Assembly (NCBI RefSeq): GCF_001642795.1 | Contig: NZ_LKEH01000026.1 | Span: forward strand, 142,682-206,681 | Length of the DNA stretch: 64,000 bases | Direction of reading: 5' to 3' | Source: Pseudomonas viridiflava | Lineage (GTDB): Bacteria > Pseudomonadota > Gammaproteobacteria > Pseudomonadales > Pseudomonadaceae | In this document: positions 47,102 through 55,102 of the stretch, piece by piece | How positions within the stretch are numbered: the stretch's first letter is position 1 | Layout: each line of letters opens with the position of its first letter | Position numbers and translations under genes: made by a program | Notes under the pieces: model-generated | What the model was told of the DNA's origin: nothing | Database searches by the model: none | Seen by the model: the letters and a program-made list of their open reading frames with translations, nothing else

Positions 47102-47112
47102 TTGTCTTACAA
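47102..47112. promoter_or_regulatory. GntR/FadR-type operator-like site 1 upstream of kdgD
   Basis: TTGTCTTACAA is a perfect TTGT-N3-ACAA inverted repeat, the general form bound by FadR-subfamily regulators such as LldR and DgoR. It is 113 nt before the kdgD ATG; the likely binder is the GntR protein encoded at 47666-48424. Confidence 0.55.
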
Positions 47113-47176
47113 GGCGATGAATGGGGCTGAAGGCCTTGGCGGGCCTGGGTTTGGCGGGATTCAGGATTGCTGAAAG

Positions 47177-47187
47177 TTATACGACAA
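47177..47187. promoter_or_regulatory. GntR/FadR-type operator-like site 2
   Basis: TTATACGACAA, on the minus strand TTGT-CGT-ATAA, matches site 1 with one arm mismatch and lies 75 bp further upstream. Paired sites about seven helical turns apart could allow looping. Confidence 0.4.
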
Positions 47188-47288
47188 GTGCAGATTTCGT
47201 CCAGACAGTAGTGCCTGGACTGACGTACTGGTTCTGCTTGCGCCCTGCTTAGGCAGTCAACCGAAGGTGCTCTGCGTCACATCAACAG

Positions 47289-47665
47289 CGGACGCAGAGC
47301 GTCCAGAGAGGCGTTACCACGCTGGAGCGTGGGAACGAGCGGTGATCTCAAGCACACCGATCGTGCCCATACTCCGCGCTCGTCGTTATACACAAGCCCG
47401 TCCCAACACTGATCGTGCCCACGCTCTGCGTGGGTATGCCGCCCGTGACGCTCCGCGTCACAAATGGCACAGACTGAGGATTCAGTGAGCCGGGCGCATG
47501 ACGTGCATAACGGCGGAGCTTGGGCACACATCTGCGCCACATTCCAGAGCGGACGCGGAGCGTCCTGAGAGGCATTCCCACGCAGAGCGTGGGAACGATC
47601 ATCGTTGCTGTGTATAACGCTGAGCGCTCTGCATGGGCATGCAGCCCGTGACGCTATGCGTCACA
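47289..47665. repeat. Composite palindromic repeat, locus C (four units)
   Basis: Direct units at 47289-47340 and 47550-47600, inverted units at 47411-47461 and 47624-47664. The first pair is separated by a spacer (AAGCACACCGATCGTGCCCAT ... GTTATACACAAG) that is shared with locus D, as is the tail CACAAATGGCACAGA. The last unit touches the stop codon of the GntR gene. The near-identical 180-bp arrangement at C and D shows the whole direct-spacer-inverted block moves or is copied as one. Confidence 0.8.
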
Positions 47666-48424
47666 TCAGGCGCGCTGCGACTCGGCCTCTTCGTGGGCGT
47701 GACGCAGACGTTCGCGGCTATTGGTCAGGTGCAGGCGCATGGCGGCGCGGGCGGCGTCGGAGTCCTGACGGGCGATGGCCTCGTAGATTTCTTCGTGCTC
47801 GCGGCTGAGCCGGTCCATGTAGTGCTGCTGATCGTCATGAGCCAGGCGCGCAGAGTTCAGCCGCGTGCGCGGAATGATGCTGGTGCCCAGATGGGTCATG
47901 ATGTCGGTGAAATAGCGGTTGCCGGTCGACAACGCAATCTGCAGGTGAAACTGGAAGTCAGACGCCACCGCATCGGTCGCGTGAGCAGCGCTTTCATTCA
48001 GCGCGTCCAGTGCAGCACGCATGGCAGCCAGCTCTTCGGCGCTGCGGCGTTGTGCAGCCAGCCCGGCGGACTCGACCTCCAGGCTGATGCGCAATTCGAG
48101 AATCGCCAGCACATCACGCAAGGTGACAATAGTGGCCGGGTCGATCCGGAAGCCGCTCGGGCTCGGCGTGTCCAGCACAAAGGTGCCGATCCCGTGTCGG
48201 GTTTCGACCAGGCCGGACGCCTGCAGGCGTGAAATCGCTTCACGAACCACAGTACGGCTGACGCCCTGCTCTTCCATGATGGCGGATTCGGTGGGCAATT
48301 TATCGCCGCGCTTGAGCTGTCCACTGCGAATACGCTCGGACAGTTCAGTCACCAGCTCCTGCGCAAGGCTGCGGTGCTTTCTACGGGCGCGGGGCGGAGC
48401 GCTTTGATTTTCCATATCCAACAT
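47666..48424 (-). CDS. FadR-subfamily GntR regulator of aldarate genes
   Basis: Transcriptional regulator, 252 aa. Winged helix at about 15-85 (LAQELVTELSERIRSGQLKRGDKLPTESAIMEEQGVSRTVVREAISRLQASGLVETRHGIGTFV, seen in parts) followed by an FCD all-helical ligand domain with the Asp/His metal residues (DFQFHLQIA and later His). Upstream of, and in the same direction as, kdgD; members next to garD/kdgD respond to galactarate or glucarate. The frame opens at 48457, but ATG 48424 or 48415 gives a normal N-terminus. Its 3' end abuts a repeat. Confidence 0.83.
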   Translation of the reverse strand: MLDMENQSAPPRARRKHRSLAQELVTELSERIRSGQLKRGDKLPTESAIMEEQGVSRTVVREAISRLQASGLVETRHGIGTFVLDTPSPSGFRIDPATIVTLRDVLAILELRISLEVESAGLAAQRRSAEELAAMRAALDALNESAAHATDAVASDFQFHLQIALSTGNRYFTDIMTHLGTSIIPRTRLNSARLAHDDQQHYMDRLSREHEEIYEAIARQDSDAARAAMRLHLTNSRERLRHAHEEAESQRA

Positions 48425-48515
48425 CGATCTCTGGACAGTTAAACAAGCGTCAATCATAGCTCAGCGGTTGTATGATCACACCCCAAAAGCTCGGCCCCGC
48501 TACCCATAAGCCTCA

Positions 48516-50249
48516 TCAGGCCGGTTCAGACGCCCGGCGCTCGATCAATTGCCCGCCTTCGACCTGCACATGCCGGTCATGAAAACGCTTGAGACTGCTG
48601 CGATGTCCCACGCTGAGCAGGGTCAGGCCGGGAATTTCTTCGAAGATCGCATGGTGCATCGCCGCCTCGTCCTCTTCGTCCATCGCAGAGGTCGCTTCAT
48701 CCATGTACAGCCACTGCGGTGTCAGCAGCAGCGCACGGGCGAAGGCCATCCGCTGCTGCTCGCCGGGCGACAACACTCGTTGCCAGTGATCACTGTCATC
48801 CAGTCGCGCCACCAACGGCTCGAGGCGACATTTGCGTAGCGCCTCGGCGTACCGTTCAGCCGGAAAATTTTCAGGCGGCTGTGGATAACTCAAGGCCTCA
48901 CGCAAAGTACCGATCGGTAGATAAGGCCGTTGCGGCAGAAACAGGGCACGCCCTTCCGGTATGCCGATCTTGCCCGTGCCCTTGGGCCATAAGCCGCCAA
49001 GCGCCCTGAGCAAAGAGCTTTTGCCGCTGCCCGACCGGCCACTGAGCATCACTTTTTCGCCCTGCCCTATATGCAGATGCGCGTCCTGAAGCAACTGCCG
49101 ACCGCTGGCCAGCGTCAGGCCCAGGTCTTTCAGGTCCACCGCATTCCCGGTCTGCACCCTTTGAATGGACGGGACCTGAGCCTCGTGGTCGCTCATGGCT
49201 TGGCGGAAGCTCAGCAGACGATCACTGGTCGCCCGCCAGGACGCCAGCGTGTCATACGCGCTGATGAACCAGCTGAAGTTCTCCTGCACGTTGCCGAACG
49301 CCGAGTTGATCTGCATCAGATCACCCAATTCGATCTTGCCTGCAAAGTACCGGGGCGCTGCGACAACGAACGGAAAGATAATCGCGATCTGGCCATAGCC
49401 CGACGTGAAGAACGTCAGTCGCTTCTGCACCTTCATCGACGTGAGGACGTTATGCCAGATCATCGAGAACCGGCCGCTCAGCCGTTGGTTTTCATTCTTT
49501 TCGCCGTCGGAAAGCGCGATGCTTTCCGCGTTTTCCCGCACCCGCACCAACGCATAACGCAGGTCCGCTTCGTAGCGCTCCTGTTGATTGTTGAGCGGAA
49601 TCAGACGCCGACCGATCCAGTGGGTCAGAAAGCTGCCGACGATGGCGTAGAGCATCGCAGCCCAGAACATGTAGCCGGGAATGGTGATGCCGAACAGCTC
49701 GATACTTCCCGACACGCCCCACAGAATGACCGAGAACGACACCAGGCTGACCACCGCGCTCATCAGGCCAAGCCCGAGGTGCAGGGTGCTGGTTGTGAAC
49801 TCATTGAGGTCTTCGGACAAACGTTGGTCCGGGTTATCGGTGTAACCGCCCTGCTCAAGATGGTAGTAATTCTTGTGCGCCAGCCAGCGTGCGAAATGCT
49901 GCTCGGTCAGCCAGCGCCGCCAGCGGATAGTGAGCATCTGCGTCAGATAAAGCCGATACACGGCGGCGAAAATGGCGATGGCGGCCAGGCCGCTGAAATA
50001 CAGGATCAGGTGCGTGAAAGCACCCGTGTCCTTGTTCTGCAAGGCGTTGTAGAACTCGCGATACCAGCTGTTGAACATCACTGACATCTGCACGCTGAAC
50101 AGTGACAGCGCAACCACGGAGGCCAGCAGCACCCAGGCCATGGTTTTTTCTTCACTGCGCCAATACGGTGTAATCAGTTTCCAGACCCTTGGAAAAAACG
50201 CTCCTTTAACGGTGTCGTTGACGACGGAATATTCGGCATTGCGTTTCAT
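48516..50249 (-). CDS. SbmA/BacA-like ABC transporter with fused ATPase (YddA type)
   Basis: A 577-residue inner-membrane protein: six membrane segments in the SbmA/BacA-type domain (about 25-340; SVMFNSWYREFYNALQNKD and QRLSEDLNEF are family marks) and a C-terminal ABC domain with Walker A SGRSGSGKSSLLRAL, a degenerate signature LSPGEQQRMAFARALL and Walker B WLYMDEATSAMDEEDE. Homologues include YddA and vitamin B12 or peptide transporters related to BacA. The substrate may be a peptide or cofactor. ATG 50249 (MKRNAEYS) is taken; an earlier frame exists to 50294. Confidence 0.84.
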   Translation of the reverse strand: MKRNAEYSVVNDTVKGAFFPRVWKLITPYWRSEEKTMAWVLLASVVALSLFSVQMSVMFNSWYREFYNALQNKDTGAFTHLILYFSGLAAIAIFAAVYRLYLTQMLTIRWRRWLTEQHFARWLAHKNYYHLEQGGYTDNPDQRLSEDLNEFTTSTLHLGLGLMSAVVSLVSFSVILWGVSGSIELFGITIPGYMFWAAMLYAIVGSFLTHWIGRRLIPLNNQQERYEADLRYALVRVRENAESIALSDGEKNENQRLSGRFSMIWHNVLTSMKVQKRLTFFTSGYGQIAIIFPFVVAAPRYFAGKIELGDLMQINSAFGNVQENFSWFISAYDTLASWRATSDRLLSFRQAMSDHEAQVPSIQRVQTGNAVDLKDLGLTLASGRQLLQDAHLHIGQGEKVMLSGRSGSGKSSLLRALGGLWPKGTGKIGIPEGRALFLPQRPYLPIGTLREALSYPQPPENFPAERYAEALRKCRLEPLVARLDDSDHWQRVLSPGEQQRMAFARALLLTPQWLYMDEATSAMDEEDEAAMHHAIFEEIPGLTLLSVGHRSSLKRFHDRHVQVEGGQLIERRASEPA

Positions 50250-50338
50250 GTAATTCAGGCTCGCTGTCTGCAAAAGAACGATGCCTGACCACAATGAAGC
50301 AAAAAAACGCCTGAACGATCACCATGAAAAAAGCTTCA

Positions 50339-50902
50339 TCAACGCCGCACGGGACGCTTCTGCAATTTGCGCTGCAAGGTCCGGCGATGCATGCCCAGCG
50401 CACGTGCGGTCGCCGAAATGTTGCCTTCGTGCTCGGTCAGCACGCGCTGAATATGCTCCCACTGCAGGCGATCCACTGACATAGGGTTTTCCGGCACCAG
50501 CGTGTCGAGGTTGGCATGCTCCGACAACAGGGCCGCCAGCACATCATCGGCATCCGCCGGTTTGCACAGGTAGTTGCAGGCACCGCGCTTGATGGCTTCA
50601 ACGGCGGTGGCGATGCTCGAGTAACCGGTGAGGATCACCACGCGCATGTCCGGGTCCATTTCCAGCAGCTTGGGTAGCAGCACCAGGCCGGAATCACCAT
50701 CCATCTTCAGGTCCAGCGCGGCGTATTCGGGGATGTCCTGTTGCGCCAGTATCAGACCTTCTTCCGCCGAACCTGCAGTGCTGACCCGAAAACCGCGTCG
50801 GCTCATGGCGCGTGCCATGACCCGGGTGAACGTCGCGTCGTCATCGACCAGCAGCAGGTGCGGCAACTCTTCGCCTTCGACCTGAATCTCTTCGTCACTC
50901 AT
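50339..50902 (-). CDS. roxR: Redox response regulator RoxR (RegA/PrrA/ActR family)
   Basis: Response regulator of 187 aa. Receiver domain with acidic pocket (LLLVDDDATF) and phosphoacceptor Asp64 (ALDLKMDGDSG), a proline-poor linker and a Fis-type helix-turn-helix at the C-terminus (GNISATARALGMHRRTLQRKLQKRPVRR), all as in RegA/PrrA. RoxR activates cyanide-insensitive oxidase and other respiratory genes and, in P. syringae relatives, affects energy metabolism. Its start overlaps the sensor gene stop by 4 nt. Confidence 0.93.
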   Translation of the reverse strand: MSDEEIQVEGEELPHLLLVDDDATFTRVMARAMSRRGFRVSTAGSAEEGLILAQQDIPEYAALDLKMDGDSGLVLLPKLLEMDPDMRVVILTGYSSIATAVEAIKRGACNYLCKPADADDVLAALLSEHANLDTLVPENPMSVDRLQWEHIQRVLTEHEGNISATARALGMHRRTLQRKLQKRPVRR

Positions 50903-52158
50903 GCTTCTTCTCCTCGCGTGTCACGGGGCAGTCGCAGCTCGGTGAGCGTACCGCCTTCTTCATGACTGTAGAGTTTTACCGAGCCACCCGCGCGGGTGAC
51001 GCTGGCCTTGCTCAGGAACAGGCCGAGGCCGAAACCTTTGCCCTTGGTAGTAAAAAACGGTTTGCCGATCTGCTCGGCAATGGCCAACGGCACACCGGCG
51101 CCGTGGTCACGAATACTGATGCACACTTCCGTACTGTCCCAGTCCAGATTGACTTCCAGTCCGTCGGGACAGGCATCGGCAGCGTTGTTGAGCAGGTTGA
51201 GCAGTGCCTGCGTGAGGTCCGGTGGCGGTGCGAGCATCGGCACCTCGTCCTTGCCCAGTTTCTGGAAGCGGTAGCTCACTTCAGGACGCATCAGGTGCCA
51301 GCGATTAAGCGATTCGTCCAGCCACTGCGTCGCCGGTTGATAGTCGACCGCCATGCGCCGGTTGGCCTCGGCAGCGCGTACCAGCTGCTGAAGGGTCTGC
51401 TTGCATTGTTTGACCTGCTCCTGCAACACCGACAGGTCATCCTGCAGGGCCGGGTCGCTGTGGTCCTGGCGCATTTCCTTGAGCAGCACGCTCATGGTCG
51501 CCAGCGGCGTACCCAGTTCATGCGCGGCTCCGGCTGCCTGCGTCGCTACAGCCAGCAGTTGCTGGTCACGCAGGCCTTCTTCCCGACGCTCGGCACGCAG
51601 TTGGTCCTGACGGCGCAGCTCTTCAGCCATCTTCGCGGCAAAAAACGTGATCACCCCCGCTGCCAGCACGAAGCTCAGCCACATGCCATAGACCTGCATG
51701 TTTTCACGAGCAATGGGATAGGTTTCCAGCGGGTAGGACTGCACCATCAGAAAGGTATACAGCCCCAGCGCGAAGCCGGAGAGAATCAGCGAATAGCGCC
51801 ACGGCAACGTCGCCGCCGCGATGGTCAGCGGCACCAGATAATAAGACACGAACGGGTTGGTCGAACCACCCGAGTAATACAACAGCGCACTGTGAATCAG
51901 CAGGTCCAGCGCCAGTTGCAAGGCGTATTCGAGTTCGGTCAGCGGCAACGAGGTGCGCAGACGAATGACGGTCAGCAGACAGAGGATCAGCGAGCAGCCC
52001 AGGGTGATCGACAGCTGCAGCCACGGCAACGGAAGAAAGTCGAACAGCCAGGCGATCCCCACCGAACCGGCTTGTGCGGCCAGCACCAGGATGCGGATGA
52101 AGGTCAGGCGCCACAGGTTCTGACGCGTGGCTGAAAGCATTTGAACGGGGGCGAGCAT
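50899..52158 (-). CDS. roxS: Redox sensor histidine kinase RoxS (RegB/PrrB family)
   Basis: Six-span membrane kinase, 419 aa. The ubiquinone-binding heptad GGSTNPF is at 97-103, the H-box AGAAHELGTPLATMSVLL has His213, and Cys252 in QVKQCKQTL sits where RegB has its redox cysteine (Cys265). The N and G boxes (NLLNNAADACPDG, GAGVPLAIAEQIGKPFFTTKGKGFGLGLFLSK) are intact. It should sense the quinone pool redox state and phosphorylate or dephosphorylate RoxR. ATG 52158 has AGGAGAGC just upstream. Confidence 0.93.
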   Translation of the reverse strand: MLAPVQMLSATRQNLWRLTFIRILVLAAQAGSVGIAWLFDFLPLPWLQLSITLGCSLILCLLTVIRLRTSLPLTELEYALQLALDLLIHSALLYYSGGSTNPFVSYYLVPLTIAAATLPWRYSLILSGFALGLYTFLMVQSYPLETYPIARENMQVYGMWLSFVLAAGVITFFAAKMAEELRRQDQLRAERREEGLRDQQLLAVATQAAGAAHELGTPLATMSVLLKEMRQDHSDPALQDDLSVLQEQVKQCKQTLQQLVRAAEANRRMAVDYQPATQWLDESLNRWHLMRPEVSYRFQKLGKDEVPMLAPPPDLTQALLNLLNNAADACPDGLEVNLDWDSTEVCISIRDHGAGVPLAIAEQIGKPFFTTKGKGFGLGLFLSKASVTRAGGSVKLYSHEEGGTLTELRLPRDTRGEEA

Positions 52159-52350
52159 GAGCTCTCCTGATGAGCGCTCCAGGCGGATCGGAACGAGTAT
52201 AACCAAGCACGGCATAAAACTGGAAAAGTGCGTCAACGCGCCGCATCGTCGGGCGCGTCGGGGGTGCAGGAACCAGTCCCAAGGGTTGCAGTCTGATGAG
52301 TCTGCGCCGTCCGACAGCCGTCGAAGGCCGCCTTATAACAAGGAGTTCTC

Positions 52351-53067
52351 ATGTTCACTCTCCGCCCTGCCACCACGCTCTTCGCGCTGGCTGCCGTTAC
52401 CCTCTCCAGCCTGCCGGCCATGGCCGAAGAAGCCCGCTATAACCAGATTTCCCTGCGCGCCGAAGTCAATCAGGAAGTCCAGCGAGACCTGATGATGGTG
52501 ACGCTGTACACCGAAGCGCAGGACAGCGACCCCGCGAAACTAGCTGCGCAGGTGACCGAGACGTTGAACAAGGCGCTGGGCCAGGCGCGTCAGGCCAAGG
52601 ATGTGAAAATTCGTCAGGGCAGCCGTAACAGCTATCCGATTTACGATGATAAGGGCCAGAAAATCACCGGCTGGCGTGAGCGCGCAGAAGTCCGCCTGGA
52701 AAGTGCCGATTTCGCGGCCCTGTCCAAGCTGACCGGCGAACTGCTCGGCGATCTGAAAATGGGCGGCATGGACTTCTCGATCTCGCCCGCCACGCGCAAG
52801 GCCAGTGAAGACACACTGCTCAAGGATGCCGTCACGGCGTTCAAGGCGCGTGCGCAACTGGTCACCGAAGCGCTGGGCGGCACCGGCTACAAGCTGGTCA
52901 ATCTGAACCTCAACACCTCGGGCTACCCGCAGCCATACCTGCGCGCGCCAGTGGCCATGATGATGAAGTCCTCGCGAGAAGACGCAGCACCGACGCCAGA
53001 CGTTGAAGCAGGCACCAGTCAGGTGAGCGTGGCGGCAGATGGGGTGATTGAGGTGGCGGTTCCATAA
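52351..53067 (+). CDS. SIMPL-domain (DUF541/YggE-like) periplasmic protein
   Basis: A 238-residue exported protein: signal peptide about 1-25 ending SSLPAMAEE, then a SIMPL domain (NQISLRAEVNQEVQRDLMMVTLYTEAQ ... RERAEVRLESADFAALSKLTGEL ... SPATRKASEDTLLKDAVTAFKARAQLVTEALG). YggE-type proteins reduce oxidative stress or aid envelope integrity in E. coli. AAGGAG (52340-52345) precedes ATG 52351. It is divergent from roxSR and followed by repeats. Confidence 0.85.
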   Translation: MFTLRPATTLFALAAVTLSSLPAMAEEARYNQISLRAEVNQEVQRDLMMVTLYTEAQDSDPAKLAAQVTETLNKALGQARQAKDVKIRQGSRNSYPIYDDKGQKITGWRERAEVRLESADFAALSKLTGELLGDLKMGGMDFSISPATRKASEDTLLKDAVTAFKARAQLVTEALGGTGYKLVNLNLNTSGYPQPYLRAPVAMMMKSSREDAAPTPDVEAGTSQVSVAADGVIEVAVP

Positions 53068-53448
53068 GCTCTCTGTCCTCAGGATCGAGAGCGGACGCGG
53101 AGCGTCCTGAGCGGCGTTACCACGCAGGAGCGTGGTAACGATCGGGGTCTCAATCACACGATCGTGCCCATGCTCCGCGCTCATCGTTATACACAAGTCC
53201 GCTTCAACACTGATCATGCCCATCGCGTGGGCAGGCATCCCGTGACGCTCCGCGTCACAAATGGCACAGATTGACGTCCATTTTTCGCCTTCTATTACCT
53301 CCAGAATTCCCGCCATCCTCGGCCGTGTCTTACAACATCAACCGCGCTGGCTGATTTCACCAAATCCCCTCATCCGTAAACTTCCCCGCACTCCCCAACC
53401 GGGCATTGCTGCGTACCCGAGCACCTGCCCCACTTTCAGGAATCACGG
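53068..53448. other. Intergenic region: repeat locus D and phcA promoter side
   Basis: A 381-bp gap. Bases 53091-53274 are composite palindromic repeat; 53275-53448 should hold the promoter of the Het-C gene. A short AGGAATCACGG precedes ATG 53449. No other gene is seen. Confidence 0.6.
53091..53274. repeat. Composite palindromic repeat, locus D
   Basis: Direct unit 53092-53142 (GGACGCGGAGCGTCC, ACCACGCAGGAGCGTGGTAACGATC), spacer, then inverted unit 53211-53258 and the tail CACAAATGGCACAGATTGA. Spacer and tail agree closely with 47341-47477 of locus C. Confidence 0.8.
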
Positions 53449-54996
53449 ATGAATCCTCAAGACCCGACACGCCACCAACCCGCCCAAGACCAGCACGACA
53501 ACGTTGCCGAGCCGCTCCCGACGCCGCTTCGATTCGAGGCCGGTGAAGGTGACGAACACCGACATACCCACGGTTCGATTGAAGCCGTTCTGGAAACAGC
53601 CGGTTTCAGAAAAGACGAAATCCGCGCCATCCATTACGGCAACTGGTTGCGTGACTATTCACAACTGGTCGATCCCAAGCTTGTCCGCGCACCTGACATG
53701 CCCAAGCGTTTCCCTGACCTGCTGTCTCGCGAAGCCCTCACGCAAATCGTTGACGTGCTGGCCGTGAAAGCTTTCACCGACCTGATGAAAATAGACCGGT
53801 CGCGCTTCATCGTGACACCGCAGCGGCTGGGCGTATATCGCGCCGCCGAACACATCGACAACCCCAGGGCCATCAACCCTTCCCCCGCCAACCCCAAAGC
53901 GCGTGACGCTGACTTCGACGACTGGACGCTGCCCGACGATCCCATTTTGCAGGTCGATCCCGAGACTTCCATGAAACGCTACCTCCAGCGTTCGGTGGAT
54001 CTCATGGCGGCAGATCTGGACATCGCCGTAGAGGCGGGTCCGTCCTCCACAGACGGGCTCAGGGCAATGGGCGCCGCATTGCACATCCTCGAAGACTTCT
54101 TCGCTCATTCCAACTTCGTCGAACTGAGCCTGATCAAGCTGGGCCATACCGATGTGCTGCCGTGGACGTCGGAAGCCGATTGCAGGCACCGTCTGCCGTT
54201 GGTGACGGGAAGTTTCGGCGGCAGCGACATCATTGCCAGCCTTGCAGCACCGCTGGGCAAGATACTGTTTCCGAACAAGGACAAGCCATTCGAAGCCTTG
54301 CAGCCGGGCGTTCGCTATGAACGCGACCAGATCATCCAGATTCTGCTCGGCGAGCACCCGGACGAAAACCTGCTTCGGGCCTTTGAGGAATTTCTGAAGG
54401 CACGTGACGGCTGGGCGCTGCTGCCCTTTTCCGAGCAGGTTGAACGCTTCTATGCATTCATTGCGACACCCGGCCGACTACTTGGCAATGCCGTGGGCAG
54501 CGTCCTGCTGGGGCTGATGGCAATGCTTGGCAACAGCATCGACGATCTCCAGACCGGGCTTGGCGATGACCCTCATACCAACGGTTCGACAGATCCGTCC
54601 CACTCGCAACTGGCCAAGGACCACGCCGAACACCCCTTGCACGAACCGGCTGCGCTGCTGGCCAGGCATGCCGTGCTTCAGGTTGGACAGGCGGTACTGG
54701 GCCAGTGGCACTCTGCAGACGAAACCGAACATCCTTCGCAGGTCGCTGCGCGGTTCTTCGCTCACGCCATGGACACTTACTGGCAAGACACGCTGGTGCG
54801 GGAATGGGCCGATGCCCATCCTGAACAGGTCAGACGCGCGACGTTGAAAAACGAACTGGATCAGCTTCATCGTCATATCCAGAGTCATGCGTCCGAAGCG
54901 CTGCAGCAATTCGAAAACAGCAGTGACAACTTCCTGGATACCTTCTTTAAAAGCACGTCGCTGTCGGACCTGTGGAAAAAGATCACCGGCAAGTAA
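53449..54996 (+). CDS. phcA: Het-C domain protein, PhcA-type fungal cell-death inducer
   Basis: A 515-residue protein with a HET-C domain, related to the Neurospora heterokaryon-incompatibility protein. P. syringae phcA is known to trigger programmed cell death when present in N. crassa. Likely metal ligands: His41 (HTHGSIE), His62-Asn65-Asp69 (IHYGNWLRDYS) and the cluster His212, Glu215, Asp216, His220 (LHILEDFFAHSNF), which recalls zinc phospholipase C/S1-P1 nuclease sites; this is my inference. There is no signal peptide, so export route is unknown. Residues 330-345 are hydrophobic (VGSVLLGLMAMLG). It is a lone gene between repeats and the dipeptide operon, consistent with acquisition by transfer. 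Confidence 0.85.
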   Translation: MNPQDPTRHQPAQDQHDNVAEPLPTPLRFEAGEGDEHRHTHGSIEAVLETAGFRKDEIRAIHYGNWLRDYSQLVDPKLVRAPDMPKRFPDLLSREALTQIVDVLAVKAFTDLMKIDRSRFIVTPQRLGVYRAAEHIDNPRAINPSPANPKARDADFDDWTLPDDPILQVDPETSMKRYLQRSVDLMAADLDIAVEAGPSSTDGLRAMGAALHILEDFFAHSNFVELSLIKLGHTDVLPWTSEADCRHRLPLVTGSFGGSDIIASLAAPLGKILFPNKDKPFEALQPGVRYERDQIIQILLGEHPDENLLRAFEEFLKARDGWALLPFSEQVERFYAFIATPGRLLGNAVGSVLLGLMAMLGNSIDDLQTGLGDDPHTNGSTDPSHSQLAKDHAEHPLHEPAALLARHAVLQVGQAVLGQWHSADETEHPSQVAARFFAHAMDTYWQDTLVREWADAHPEQVRRATLKNELDQLHRHIQSHASEALQQFENSSDNFLDTFFKSTSLSDLWKKITGK

Positions 54997-55102
54997 GATT
55001 TGTCCCTATCCGACCAAGTGCGGCACTATCGTGTTACATCTTTTGTCGACACTAGACGTGTCAACACTCAGCACGGTCATTGCCGCACTTCGTGAGGGAT
55101 CC

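Larger units (their letters stand above)
46990..47665. other. Long intergenic region: kdgD promoter side plus repeats
   Basis: A 676-bp gap between kdgD and its likely regulator gene. Bases 46990-47200 carry operator-like sites (47102-47112 and 47177-47187); 47289-47665 is composite palindromic repeat. No gene with a credible start is seen in any frame. Confidence 0.6.
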
